64,000 nt of DNA from Adenanthera pavonina (lineage: Eukaryota; Streptophyta; Magnoliopsida; Fabales; Fabaceae): NCBI GenBank assembly GCA_026686845.1, contig JAIVEN010000018.1, forward strand, positions 13,859,001 through 13,923,000. Reading direction: 5' to 3'. This document shows positions 1-11,757 of this stretch, piece after piece. Position 1 is the first letter of the stretch. Every line of letters begins with the position of its first letter. The position numbers and the translations under genes were made by a program. Below the pieces are notes generated by a model. That model saw only the letters and a program-made list of their open reading frames with translations, had not been told where the DNA came from and made no database searches.

Positions 1-1008
1 ATTTTAGTGTGTTTTAATTTGTCAAAGATAATTTAATTTCGCTTACTTGTTCTTATTATTATTTAATTATGAAAATGCCTTTTTCTTTATTTTTATTTAT
101 TTTTTTAAAATGCATTTATTTGATTTTTGACTTTTGAAATATCATCTTATAATTTTTTGTATACTTTTGACAATTTTCCTTTTAAAAAAGAAAATCAATC
201 TACATATTGTAAATTCGCAGTCATGCCCAATAGTTCGATTCTTTAATTACCTACAAAAGTTCCAAATCTCGCGATATAAAAGTTTTATTGTACATTTAAG
301 GTGATAATTCATAAAATACTATTATTTTTTTTATGGAGGTTTTATTATATGTAAAATTTGAAAAAGCTTATTGTATTATCTTTATTTTTAAATATAATTA
401 TTTTCTCCTTTTTTTAAAAAAAATTTAAATAATTGTTATATATTTTGAGGAATTGTGTGTAAGATGACAATACAACTCATTCGTGTAAATCATATGTTTG
501 CGTGAACTCGCAGACTCACATGACAACATGATTAATTAAGATGCCTACGTGGATTTAAAAACCTCAAGTGGCGTAATTATATAGGCAATTACTTATTTAT
601 TTATTTTATTATTATTTTATTTTTATGAGAGAATAAAATTTTGAATAGAAATGTCATTGGAACCTATTATAAGTGTACCTTCATAATACACTCGTACAAC
701 CCCATAAACTCACACGGTGTGATTATTTTAGGGGTCTGCGAAAGCTCTAAAAATCTTTGTGACCAATTTTTAAAAGCAAACATGAAGATAATATTATGAT
801 AAATATTTATGAACACATGGGATTTTGTGATGGTATGTGTTACTGTGCCAACTCAAGTAGTAATTTACTCCAATACAATGAAAGAGTTGTATAAAAGATG
901 GGAAAGAGGATCAACCTATTTTGCTTTATTCTCCACTCTCCTCCTTGCATTGATGATGAAGGCCTTGATTTCTCCCTAACTTGATCCATGCTCTCGTGAT
1001 ACTTCCGT
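1..1008. other. AT-rich intergenic DNA, no gene recognised
   Basis: This stretch is AT-rich with poly-T and poly-A runs and no convincing gene. The only coding-like piece is on the minus strand at about 890-1008, open up to the edge of the LTR-like repeat that starts at 1009. It may be an exon remnant (see the finding on the flanks of that repeat). No recognisable domain. Confidence 0.5.
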
Positions 1009-2233
1009 TGTAACATCCCAAGAAAGCTAAAATATTTAGAAATATACAAGGATTTTACAAAAATGGGCAAACACTATTTTGCTAAAAATAGGACAAAGAG
1101 GTCATTTTTTTCAGTTAGATAAAAAAATAATAAAATTATATTTTTACCCCTAAAGAATTATAAAAAGGATATCCATGTCCCTAAATTCATAAAATATTAG
1201 AAATATCTCAGGAAAAATTACACCTCATGACCCGAAAGTTTCAGAAATTATAATTTAACTTTGAGTCAGGGGTAATTTTGTAAATATATAAAATTAATGT
1301 CAAAACGAAGTCCTCAATGAGAGAAGTCCAATAGTATATGGCACTGAGGGTTAATGTTTAAGGATAAAGAAATAATTAGTGCCGAGTGTCCAAAAGTAAC
1401 AGTAAACTGATAAAAGAAACTGTGCGCCCCACTGATGATTAAAAAGAAATCGGGACAGGATATGGACCATACATAGATATCATTTGGGACAAAATAATTA
1501 TGGATATAAAAATAAAATTAGAATAGCCCTGTAGCCCAAAAATGCTAAGTTAATGTAAAAGGGAATTTATCGGTACAGTTTAAAAGTACCTGGATTAAGG
1601 TATATCTAGATCAAGAAAATTTTGGGTAATTTTTGGACACATTTACCTCTCCCCCTATGTGAATTGCAGTAGCCCATGTGATGAAAACCAATATTTTATT
1701 ATTTTTGAGAATACTTCTTGAAGAAATATTCAATAAAGTAAGATTAGTCAAAAGGTGATTAAGGTTAATGGTGTAATTAGTAAGTTAATTAGGCCATATC
1801 TCTTTCAACCTCATTTTGACTGACACTTCCAGCTACAAAAGGAAAGAGAGAAAATGCAAGAAAGAATGAAAGAAATGAGAGAAAGAAGAGAAAGAGAAGA
1901 CCAAGTTGATGGATCAAGAACTTAAGGAATTGGTAAGTGATTTCCTACTACCTTGAACTTATAATTTTAAGTAGTTAAGATCAGTTTCTTGGGGTCTTCC
2001 TCTTCCCCTTTCCATGCTAATACTTCATCCAAACCCTAGAGGAAGCAAGGAATGGATTTTGATGCAATAAACTTAGGAGAAATCATCAACTAGTCAAGAG
2101 AACATGATTTCATGGAGTAGTTTGTTGTATTGCAAGTAAATAATTTTTCCTTCTTTCTCCAAGATTTTTGGTCAGAACATAGCATAAATTTAGAGTTGAA
2201 ATTTCATGTTTTTTATGCCAAAAATGGATTCCC

Positions 2234-2657
2234 TGTAACGTCCAGCCGCTATTCGGTATTAATGACTATCCCCACAAACCAACACAAGCACTTTCGATGT
2301 GCTTTGTCCTCACTCACACACCTCCTTTCCAGGAGGTCACCCATCCCATAATTACTCCAGGTTAAGCACGCTTAATTGAGAAGTTCTTAAGGGATAGGCT
2401 ACCGAAAAGGTAGATGCACCTTGTTGGTATAGGTAGTACCTATCAATTCCTTTAAGCTATCCTTAACCGTATAGTACCATACCCATACAGTCTCTGGATC
2501 CCTCTCGTTCCGGTATGTGTTTGATTCATTCATATGCCCCTCCCACTTAGAATCCTGCCAGGAGTCACTCCTTGCCAGTGCCTCATTACTTTATCTAACC
2601 CCTACTTTTCTTGCACCGGCGATCACTTCCCGCCCTCGCCAGTACCCGGATGTCACA
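2234..2657 (-). repeat. Cassandra LTR 1 (3' LTR in element orientation)
   Basis: 424 bp. It holds a 5S-like segment on the minus strand at about 2310-2440. The box-C-like GGATGGGTGACCTCCT lies at 2329-2344 and the AAGCGTGCTT motif lies to its left. Confidence 0.85.
2310..2440 (-). ncRNA. 5S rRNA-like segment in Cassandra LTR 1
   Basis: The reverse strand reads through AAGCGTGCTT and GGATGGGTGACCTCCTGG, matching the internal control region of plant 5S rRNA genes. In Cassandra this region can serve as an RNA polymerase III promoter (known for the family). It is not a genuine 5S gene: outside the control boxes the sequence departs strongly from 5S. Equivalent segments lie at about 2805-2935 and 3315-3445. 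Confidence 0.75.
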
Positions 2658-2712
2658 TGCCCACCAGCTTCCACTTGGTTCATCCCTGAACAATACCGTA
2701 CTAAGAGAGGTT

Positions 2713-2728
2713 GGGCTATGATACCACC
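2713..2728 (-). other. Cassandra primer-binding site, internal segment 1 (mutated)
   Basis: On the minus strand, after the LTR end GTTACA, comes GG then TGGTATCATAGCC. This is the initiator tRNA-Met site with one changed base. Confidence 0.75.
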
Positions 2729-3166
2729 TGTAACGTCCAACCACTATTCGGGATTGATGACTGTCCCCACAAACCAACACAAACCCTTTCGGTGTGCTTT
2801 GTCCTCACTCACACACCTCCTTCCCAGGAGGTCACCCATCCCATAATTACTCCAGGTCAAGCACGCTTAATTGAGAAGTTCTTAAGGGATAGGCTACCGA
2901 AAAGGTAGATGCACCTTGTTGGTATAGGTAGTACCTATCAATTCCTTTAAGCTATCCTTAACCGTATAGTCCCATACCTATACAGTCTCTGGATCCCTCT
3001 CGTTCTGGTATGTGTTCAATTCATTCATATGCCCCTCCCACTTAGAAGCCTGCCATGAGCCGCTCCTTGCCGGTGTCTCATTACTTTATCCTCATTACTT
3101 TATCTAACCCCCATTTTTCTTACACTGACGATCACTCCCCACCCTTATCAGCGCTCGGATGTCACA
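2729..3166 (-). repeat. Cassandra LTR 2 (middle)
   Basis: 438 bp, 14 bp longer than its neighbours. The excess is a short tandem duplication near 3070-3098 (TCATTACTTTATC repeated), which marks this copy as separately mutated. Confidence 0.85.
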
Positions 3167-3221
3167 TGCCCACTACCTTCCGCTTGGTTCATCCCCAAAC
3201 CATACCGTACTGAGAGAGGCT

Positions 3222-3237
3222 AGGCTCTGATACCACC
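3222..3237 (-). other. Cassandra primer-binding site, internal segment 2 (intact)
   Basis: On the minus strand TGGTATCAGAGCC follows the LTR end GTTACA by two bases. It is a perfect match to the complement of the initiator tRNA-Met 3' end. Confidence 0.85.
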
Positions 3238-3661
3238 TGTAACATCCGGCCGCTATTCGGTATTGACGACTGTCCCCACAAACCAACATAAACCCTTTCG
3301 GTGTGCTTTGTCCTCACTCACACACCTCCTTCCCAGGAGGTCACCCATCCCATAATTACTCCAGGTCAAGCACGCTTAATTGAGAAGTTCTTAAGGGATA
3401 GGCTACCGAAAAGGTAGATGCACCTTGTTGGTATAGGTAGTACCTATCAATTCCTTTAAGCTATCCTTAACCATATAGTCCCATACCTATACAGTCTCTG
3501 GATCCCTCTCATTCTGGTATGTGTTCGATTCATTCATATGCCCCTCCCGCTTAGAAGCCTGCCATGAGCCGCTCCTTGCCGGTGCCTCATTACTTTATCT
3601 AACCCCCACTTTTCTTGCACTGGCAATCGCTCCCTGCCCTCGTCAACGCCCGGATGTCACA
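3238..3661 (-). repeat. Cassandra LTR 3 (5' LTR in element orientation)
   Basis: 424 bp, the same length as LTR 1. It would be the promoter LTR of the element. Its edge abuts an intact primer-binding site to the left. Confidence 0.85.
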
Positions 3662-5348
3662 TTCCCCATGGTGAAATTCCTAAAAGACAAGTGATAGATT
3701 CAAGAGAAAGATTAAGATGAAGCAAGTGGAAATTTTTAGGGTTTTGTAGTTCTTTATAAAGTAACCCTTGGTTCAAGTTGATTTATTTGATATTTGGTGA
3801 TGCATTAGGGTTTGAGAAAGCTTAAGGAAGTCCTTGGAAAGGTTGAATCAAAGAGGAAAGGCATAAAGTTTCATGAGGTAGCATAGTTACATTTTCTTGC
3901 ATTATATTGTCTTGCAATATTCTATTGCATATGATGACTTGCCATATTGTTTTTATGATGCTTGAGACTAGTTTTGGCTGATTTTGTGAAAGGGATAAGA
4001 CCCAGGATGTCCATTTTGTATGCCATTATAATGCCAAAATTTTTATAAACAATATGGTGATTTATGCCTTGAAATGATTGTTATGATGTTTTGGAGGTTT
4101 TATAGCATGCATGATAATGTAAATGCTTGAGACTTGACTACCTACTGGGATTTCCAAAATCTCATCACCCAAATAATAATATGATAGGTCCAAGTTATGG
4201 AAGAAATCCAAGGGAGGCAAAGAGCAAGTAGAAGCTAGTGATGAGTGGATGATGTTGCAAGTCATTATGTTATAACGTGAATGGTTATTAGTGTCTTGCT
4301 TTTGTATGAAATTTTAAAATAGTGAATATTATGTCAATGTTGTAGAAAATATATGATAATTTTTAGTTCTAGATATTGTGATATTAAGTTATGTTCTACC
4401 AAGTTTCATGCCAAAGTGAGTTCATCACAAGGGTTTTAGCAAGCAAATTGCAATATAGACTGAAACAGGGTATTTTCCAGACGTGTCTATTTAGTTTACC
4501 ATTTTCTGACTTAATGTGAGGTGTGGTTTATGGTATTTTTATATTAGATATAGGGAATCTCAAGCTTTAATAAGACACCTAATTCACCTCATTTGGAGTT
4601 GTGTACAATAGATGGTGAATTTTTAAATTTAGGGTTCAGAATAGGACAATACTAGGAAAATGGGAAACTAAATGTTAAGTACTGGAAATTTCAAAAGATA
4701 ACATAAAATTGTATAGAGCTCCAAAAATTCAGTGTTTTATATGTATGAAAATATCTATGTCTTAAGATCCATATGCCACTAATTTGGAAGTGATTGGAGT
4801 TATAGAACAAGAGATATGTAGGTTTTCCCAAAACTGTTTCAGTAAGAGTTGGATTCTGACCCTTCATGATTTAAATTAAAGTTATGCCCTGTGTAAGTGA
4901 AATAAATGCACAAGAAAAATATAAGTATACATGTATACCTTTCGAATGACATAGAGTATGCATAATTTGAAATAGAATAGAATGGAATATGATTTTTCAA
5001 ATTTGAGGTCAGAAAACTGAAAAATAGAAAAATGACCAAATGAAATGTAAATGTCCACAAAATTATTGTACAAATTGGCTCAATGAAGTTACTATTTTAT
5101 ATTTTTTCCATGTAGATATGAATTTAATAAAATTTTAGAGACTCAAATCACCTCAAGATAAATTTTTTAGATTTAGTTATGAATTTTCAAAGTTCATCAG
5201 GTAAAATGAAAATTGCCAAGTAAACAGTACCCCGAATTTTGAAAAAAATTTGTTTTTATTATATTATGATTCTATTCTCTAAACTATGATGAAAGGCATC
5301 TAAAATGATCTAATAAATGGAAAATAGGTCTTAATATAAGGTGTTACA

Positions 5349-7929
5349 CCCTTACAGAAAGCTCTTTCATTGATTTCCCCCTTGGCATCCACATTGGTCA
5401 TCGACTCCTTTTTAATTCTCCTAGAAGGCTTGGATTGAATCCTCATGCAATGAAGCTGCAAGAGACAAATAAGAAACAAGGAAAATTAGCAATGCATTTT
5501 CATGGTGAGACAGCAAAAGTTACCAATAACAATAGTAAAAAATCACCAAAGAAGCTTTTGGAAATCTTAATTCAACCCGTTCACTTTTGCATAACCTGAG
5601 GGAGATATACAAGAGCTAAAGACAATATCCTTAGCATCTTTTCAAGCTACTTTAAGTCATTCATTTGATCATGTTAAGCTAAAGAATCTAACCTTTGTAA
5701 CCAAACCACACCAAATAGGACCAACTAGTTTATGACATCATGGACAAGCTTATACTATCAAGGGGGATGTGATAAGCATGATTTGGAGCTTGAAATAGAA
5801 ACATAAAGCAGACCCCACCATTTCATTCTATTCTCAATTTTACCATTAAAAGAAGAAGTTTAGGGGCCTACAAAACATGATTCTAATGACTCTACTTCAT
5901 TATTTAGACAAGCTTTTCTTATGAACAATGGTTACAACAAGGAAGAATCAGAAACAGAAGCCCAAAGTATAACCATGGGCCAGCAAGCAATATGCATTCC
6001 AATTTACTTTAGCCTAAAGACATAGTCTGTAGTTCCATTTTTAAGTGGAAAGCAGTAAAACCTCACAAGGTATGCAAAACACAAACAAGCACTTACTTTT
6101 AAACTTACAGAAACTCATATAATGGATTAAGTGGACAAAAAAATACAATACTATAGAACTACCGATATTTGCATGAGTTTTCAAAACTCATGATGGAGGT
6201 TCAAGCAATTTCCATACCCACATGAATTCTGCATCTAAATCACTTTACAGGGGAAAAGACTAAAGCTATATATTCATTTCTACAATTCAAGAGACATAAG
6301 TGATTATATTCAGTTTAGATGTAAAGCTTCACATTAAGATGGATTTATTCTAAAGTTGAAGCTTTTATTGACTAACCATCATTCCCCAAAAAACAATCAA
6401 AATAGGACCTAGAAGAGAGCACTGACATCATTCATCATTACACAGTCACCACATTATAAATGAGCGAATCACCTTCCAAGCATTTTATTAAACATTTGGT
6501 AGACAAGCCTCAAAGAAATATAGAACACAACATGTTTCTTGTCCTTCACGAACACTAAATGTAGAAAGTGAAATGTTCATTTGTTGAAAATTCTGGTATG
6601 GAACAAGTTAAAACTTTTTGTCCACCCAACCATAAAAGATCAATCTTTCCCAAAACCATCTAGAATTAGAACAATAAGCAAGAGAGGAAAGTGTGAAATC
6701 ATTATCTAGGTGAGTACTGGAATTTGATCCATTCCAATGCTCATGACATCCTCTATTTCTCGCTCTTCCATGCCGAACCCTCAGTCCTTTTCCTCCGAGC
6801 TCTAGCTTCCTCTACTCACACAGATCCCTCTTTTAGCCTTCCTCTCTTTTTTCCTATTCCTTTGAGCTCCAGCTCCCTCTCGCTCACTCCTTCAGTTTCT
6901 AACCCGACTCTGCCTCTCATGCCTTAATTTTTTTAGCTTCCTTCACTCCCTCTCCATTTCTCTTTATCTCACTCACACGGCTTCCTCTGTTTCCATGCTT
7001 GCGTGCTGTAGCTCTCCCTGCCTGCTACTCTATCTCATCCTTCCTTTTTGCTTTGTTCCTTTACGCTTCTTCCTTTCTCTCAGTCTGCTCCTCTCACGCA
7101 TGCTCTCTCTAGCTTTTCTTCAGTTAAGGCTCCCTTTGACTCTTCTCTGTGCTGTGTCTTTCTCACTTTTTCCATGCTTGCATGCTACTGCTCTCTCAGA
7201 CTCCCTACTCTGACTTCTTTCACTCATGTTTACAGCTCTCTCCATCTTTGTCTCTCTCACTTTTTTCTCTTTGCCCTCCCGTGCTTCTGTGGAGTCATTA
7301 GGTTTAGGGCAAAAATTGGGAGAGTGAAACGCAGAGTCATACCTGCGTTTCACTACATTTTTTTAATTTATTTGTTATATTATAAAGAAAATCCTTTTTC
7401 TTTTATTTTTAAATCTTAAATGAGAAAGATTGAATAAAATAGAAAATAAAGGGATGGGATTTTTCTCTTTTTTTTTTCTTTTCAAGCATGTAAAGATAGG
7501 ATTTCATTTTGTCTTTCCTAAAAAAAAAATGATTTGATTGATTTTTTTTTTAAAAAGAGAAAGAGATAGGATTTTGGAAACTCTTCATAGAAAGGAGATT
7601 GAATTTATAGTGATCTTTTGGGAATTTCTCCAGAGATTTTCATTGGAAAATTCTAAAGAGAAATTTTATTATTATTTTTTATTTTTTTATATTTTCATAT
7701 TTTCCTTTTTAAAATCCCAAAAAAGATTAAACTTGAAGAATATATTATTATTTATTTTTATTATTTTATTTTTGATATTTTTCCTTTATTTTATAAAATT
7801 AGCATTCAAATTGATAATAAGGAAAATTTGCATCAATTTTTAATTACATTTTTAAATGTTTTTAATTTAATTTTATTTTTTTATGTATAAAGACCAAACA
7901 AAATAGGGTGTTCACATAGGGTATAAAAT
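5349..7929. other. Intergenic DNA with CT-rich tract and hairpin
   Basis: There is no supported gene. A coding-like segment on the minus strand (about 5349-5463), preceded by a TTGCAG acceptor-like site, may be an exon remnant. A strongly CT-rich tract runs from about 6750 to 7290; open frames in it are low-complexity Ser/Leu/Pro and are not convincing. An 11-bp perfect inverted repeat lies at 7324-7353. The rest (7360-7900) is poly-T/AT-rich. Confidence 0.5.
7324..7353. repeat. Perfect 11-bp inverted repeat (hairpin)
   Basis: GTGAAACGCAG (7324-7334) and CTGCGTTTCAC (7343-7353) are exact reverse complements with an 8-base loop. The function is unknown. No Helitron-type CTRR end follows. Confidence 0.6.
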
Positions 7930-9395
7930 AGGAAGAGAATTTCATGAATTTGACCTCAAAAATGGATTGCTTGGGTAACAAGTGTGTTGTACAAGTTAGG
8001 CCAAGTGAAAATCAAGTTAGAAATTTAGAGTTTTTGTTGCATACTTTGTGATAGTGACCCAAGAATTAGTGGCTAATGTCACTGTTTTATGATACAATAG
8101 GATCCAATAGAGTGTTAGAAGGTTAAAGAAAGTGTCCACAAAGTCTTGAGTTTATTAGAGAGCTTAAAGGTAGTTAACTTATGTATGCCTATGCATTGTC
8201 GTTGATGTTGCTTGGTTTGAATGATGTGTTTAATGTTTGAAATGCTCTCTTGTGATAATTTGGCATTGTTGGTTGGATTGTTTGAAGGGTAATGTGACCC
8301 TGAATGTGTCCAAATACAAGGGAAAGTGCTACCCAAATTTTTATAAAATATTTATGCCAAAATGATTTGATTAAATGTTTAACGTATTTTTTTATGAATA
8401 CTTGCAATATATATGATAATATGTGAGCTTGATGGTGATTGCTACTGAAATTCTTTGAATCTCATTTCTTTCCAATTGTCTAACAAATTTTAAGTTCAAG
8501 TTATGGTAAGATATTTGTGCCAAAATGATTTGATTGAACGTTTGATGTATTTTTTGAAGAATACTTACAATATATATGATAATATGTGAGCATGATGGTG
8601 GTTACTACTAAGATTCTTTGAATCTCATTCCTTTTCAATTGTCTAACAAATTAGGTTCAAGTTATGGCAATATTGTCCATGAAAGCAAAGGCAAGGAGAA
8701 GCAAGTTAATATTCAAGATAATGATACTTAGGTTGATACTATTATATGAGATGTTATGTAAAATCTTATGGGACATGATCATGCTATGTTTTCATGCCAA
8801 CATGTTCCTTTAGGTTTGCTATAGAGTATCATGTAAGATAAAGGCAAGTTATGGCTATTTATGTATATATTAGTATGTATTTTGGAAAGTTGGAAAAATG
8901 CATGAGACCTTTTTTACCACTGTTGGGAATTCGAAGTATAGACCTTGCTTTGTTTAATATATGAGTGTTTCATATAGTTAAAAACTAGACATGTGTATCT
9001 TTCCATAGATATAAAGATCACTCAATTTGGAATTATGTATGATTTATGGTGATTTTTCAAATTTATGATTAGAATCAGGGGTTTTCAAAAATAGCTATAA
9101 CTATAGTACTTTATAGAAAAATAAATTGTATGAATTGGCCAAGTAGATACTCAGTTGTATATTTCTTCTTTTAAGCTAATTTTACAGACTTGAATCATAT
9201 CCATACAATTTTTCTATATTTAATTATGAATTTTCAAAGTTCATCAAGTAAAATAAGATTAATGAAAGGAATAGTATTTGAAAATGAATAAAAAATTAGT
9301 TTAAGTTATTTTATGCAATCAGGTCTTTAATTATACATTAATGGACTAAAATAGAGTATAATTCATGGAAATGGGCCTAAGTATGAGGTGTTACA
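7930..9395 (+). repeat. LTR-like repeat, family A copy 2 (5' truncated)
   Basis: It aligns with 29600-30833 and 3780-5348 (shared: AAAAATGGATT.CTTGGGT, CAAGTTATGG, ATGAATTTTCAAAGTTCATCA) and ends ATGAGGTGTTACA at 9395. Its start is lost. Two near-identical stretches of about 80 bp inside it (8340-8420 and 8510-8590, and the text after each) show a small tandem duplication. Confidence 0.5.
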
Positions 9396-9439
9396 CAAAG
9401 AGGTGCTCAGCGAAGGTTGACAATACAAGAACAAACATC

Positions 9440-10066
9440 TCAAATGAGTCCAATAGCAATAAATGAAGGTATTCTTGGTCCAGATCCCTTACAAATGATC
9501 CTTAATTGTCTAGATCAGTAGGAGAGGACTATTAAGCAACTACTAGAGATAGTTAATGCTCAAGGACAATAGGGAGAAAAGCTAGATCCTTTAATGCTCC
9601 GCTTATACTATAGCAGCCTCAAGCTAGTTACTTAGTTCCTATGAGACAAGCTGCAGGGCAATTCGTTAAGAGAACCAACAACCGATATATGATTATGTAC
9701 TTTAGAAAGTATTAGCTTCCATCCTTTGACGGAAAATTTGACCTGCAAGTTTCCAAAAATAGATTATGAGCCTTGAAAAAAGTTTCCAAGATAATGAGTT
9801 GCATGTCAAAAATAAAACTTTAAATGACAACTTATATGTTGAAAAAAGAGGCTAACCAATGGTGGCAAAGCATAAAGCAAATTATTAGATGAAGACTACT
9901 CCATTAACTTGGGAAATATTCTTAGAATAACTCTATAAGAAGTTTTTTTCCTAGTTAGTAAGAGATGAAAAAGGAGTAGAAATTATAATGATCCACCAAT
10001 ATGAGAATAAGTCAGATGATAAATAAGTAGCAAGGTATAATCAACTAGCTCAATACTTGTGCCCAT
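9440..10066 (+). pseudogene. Gypsy gag remnant
   Basis: Translation in shifting frames gives pieces typical of plant Ty3/gypsy gag: PSFDGKFD near 9720, then MLKKEANQWWQSIK near 9840-9880, then a TWE-IF piece, KKFF near 9940, and RDEKG and ARYNQLAQY near 9960-10055. Many stops and frameshifts break it. It follows the end of family A copy 2 and stops where the duplicated RNase-promoter segment begins. It is a dead fragment; whether it belonged to family A or to the gypsy element whose 3' end lies at 12 kb cannot be told. Confidence 0.6.
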
Positions 10067-10067
10067 C

Positions 10068-10450
10068 ATTATTTATAGTGTTTTCTTTTTCCATTTGGTT
10101 TCTCTTGAAAGATCAAATTTCACTTAAAGTTTCTTACGGTCAAACTCAAGTTTCAAACAAAAGAAGAAATTATGTTACTTTGCAGAAAAAAGGTTGGAGA
10201 GAACTTGCCAGGTGTGACTCACTATATATTCTCAATAGTAAGTTTAAAATGTAGGTTTTCCCAATTTGACTAAGTTCTACCCGCAACAAAACCTTTGTTC
10301 TAATTTAACCCGACCATCATAAACCCAATTTCTCAATCTCTAACTGAATTCATTAAGCTAACTTAAGATTGAGATTCTATAACAAGTTCGAAAATAACCT
10401 ATTTTTGTAGTTTGGGTTTGAGAAGATATTAAGCTAACATATATCAAATG
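10068..10450 (-). repeat. Second copy of the RNase T2 gene upstream region
   Basis: From TATTTATAG at 10070 onward the sequence aligns, with small indels, with 45798 to about 46190, the promoter side of the minus-strand RNase T2 gene. Shared pieces include TTTCTTA..GTCA.ACTCAA, CAAA.GAGAAGAAA, GACTAAGTTCTACCC and CCTTTTGTAGTTT-like text. No RNase coding sequence follows the TATA-like motif here. It could be a captured promoter fragment or a dispersed repeat that also lies upstream of the RNase gene. Confidence 0.65.
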
Positions 10451-11757
10451 TGATTTATTTGATTTGAACAAACAAGACAATACTGAATAAATACTTGATA
10501 ATGAACGAAAATTGTTTGTTGGCCCCAAGATTTCACAATATATTTTGATAATAACAAAATTAAATGTTAATAATTATTATTATAAGAAAATACTACTTGA
10601 ATCAATACCTTTGGAATAATATTCAATTCATTATGTATAGTGATCAGCGTATAATGTGCAAAAGTAATTTGGTGATATGTGGGTCCATGATACTTTAAGA
10701 ATAAAAGCAAGTTAAAAAAAATGTTGGTCGAAACTATGACTGATGCAACAAAATATTTCTTTCTAAATTGTTGACTTTCATATTCATTGTAGCAACAAAT
10801 AGACTTGGCCATTTTTACCCTTTAGGGCTTGTTTGGTTAGTTTACAAGAGAGGGTTATGTGAGGGGTATATGTTCACATTACACTAGATAGCCTGTTTGG
10901 TTGGTCCTGATAGATATGAAAGCCATCACCTTAGGTGATTTAGATCACCATAATTGATGTAATCTGCTTCACTCATATTTCTAAATGTGAAGGCCTTCAT
11001 ACTAGTATAAATGGAAGAGAAATGACTACATTACCCTTTATTAAAAAATTTTACTTCACCAAAACCCCTCATCAATCTCCACCAACCCCTAGCCTTTCCC
11101 ATCGGGCTTTACCCTCCCTTAACCAAACCCATCAGTCTCTATCCTCCCTCACTCCTTCGAGTCTCTCCCACTTGTTCCTTCCACCATCCCCGGTGTCCTC
11201 CGTCTCTCCACTGGTACGTTTGTCATTCAAATCTTCATCACTGGTTCACTGATGATTTGAGTTCACATTCATGGATCTATCTAAACTCTCATATCTGGGT
11301 TCATATTCATGACTAAGGAGGAAGAAAGATGAAAGTACAAGATGGAGGACACCAAAGATGAGTTTGAACTAGCATCCACAGCTTAACACCTTTATGTCCA
11401 TTCACAGATTGTCACCTTCATCTACATTTAGAGGGATTATATTTTACAATGAGATATGGACAAGTAGTTGGTAATGTGAGGAAGTTTTTATGAAAACGAA
11501 GTTTTCCTTTTAACATGGTAATAAGGAGTGAATTTTGGATGTTATGAAGTGATTAAGACAAGTTACAAAAACTAGTGGTATCTAATTAATGTAGCCTCAT
11601 TAGTGTAATATGGTGGTTGGTGTGATATTAATTTTAAGAGAGATGAGTAAAAGCGATTAGTCATGTTTGTAAAGAAGTGATTATGTGGACAAGTAAGGGA
11701 GAAAGTTGAAAGTTAGGGAGAATGATTGTGTGCCCTGAAAGTTTTAACTAAACAATT
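10451..11757. other. Intergenic DNA with MITE-like half element
   Basis: At 10823 the text TTAGGGCTTGTTTGGTTAG resembles the terminal repeat of PIF/Harbinger (Tourist-like) elements with a TTA target site. A related GCCTGTTTGGTTGG occurs at 10890. No matching inverted end was found downstream. A Ser/Pro-rich open frame (11022-11252, plus) looks like low-complexity transposon DNA. No host gene was seen. Confidence 0.4.

Larger units (their letters stand above)
2234..3661 (-). mobile_element. Cassandra TRIM retrotransposon, three-LTR tandem form
   Basis: The order is LTR (2234-2657), internal (2658-2728), LTR (2729-3166), internal (3167-3237), LTR (3238-3661). On the minus strand each LTR starts TGTGACAT (one starts TGTGACATC) and ends GTTACA. 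The LTRs hold a 5S-rRNA-like region, the hallmark of Cassandra. The internal segments are only about 71 bp and carry a primer-binding site but no coding capacity, as known for terminal-repeat retrotransposons in miniature, which rely on other elements' enzymes. The whole array is flanked by the perfect 5-bp duplication TTCCC (2229-2233 and 3662-3666), so all three LTRs sit within one insertion. It is inserted in repeat A copy 1. Confidence 0.9.
1009..5348 (+). repeat. LTR-like repeat, family A copy 1 (interrupted by Cassandra)
   Basis: The repeat begins TGTAACATCCC and ends AGGTGTTACA, the TG...CA ends expected of a gypsy-type LTR. It aligns by eye with the sequence from 16828 (shared stretches: the start, TTACACCT, GGGTAATTTTGTAAATAT) and, further in, with 7930-9395, 29309-30833 and, reversed, about 56930-58172. 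Without the Cassandra insertion it is about 2.9 kb. No PBS follows the right end and no clear target duplication is seen, so an old solo LTR is the simplest reading. The lineage is not recognised. Confidence 0.55.

Noticed and set aside
2130..2908. Open frames of 61-109 codons on both strands
   Set aside because: They lie in the Cassandra LTRs and internal segments, recur with the repeat and follow 5S-like non-coding sequence.
2310..3445. True 5S rRNA gene cluster
   Set aside because: Only the internal control region is 5S-like; the units have LTR ends, PBS and a single TSD, so they are Cassandra.
6724..7419. Ser/Leu/Pro-rich open frames
   Set aside because: They are a product of the CT-rich tract; no domain, no splice context, frames overlap on both strands.
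7538..7843. 101-codon Phe/Ile-rich frame
   Set aside because: Composition is that of poly-T/AT-rich DNA; it contains long Phe-Leu-Ile runs with no family signature.
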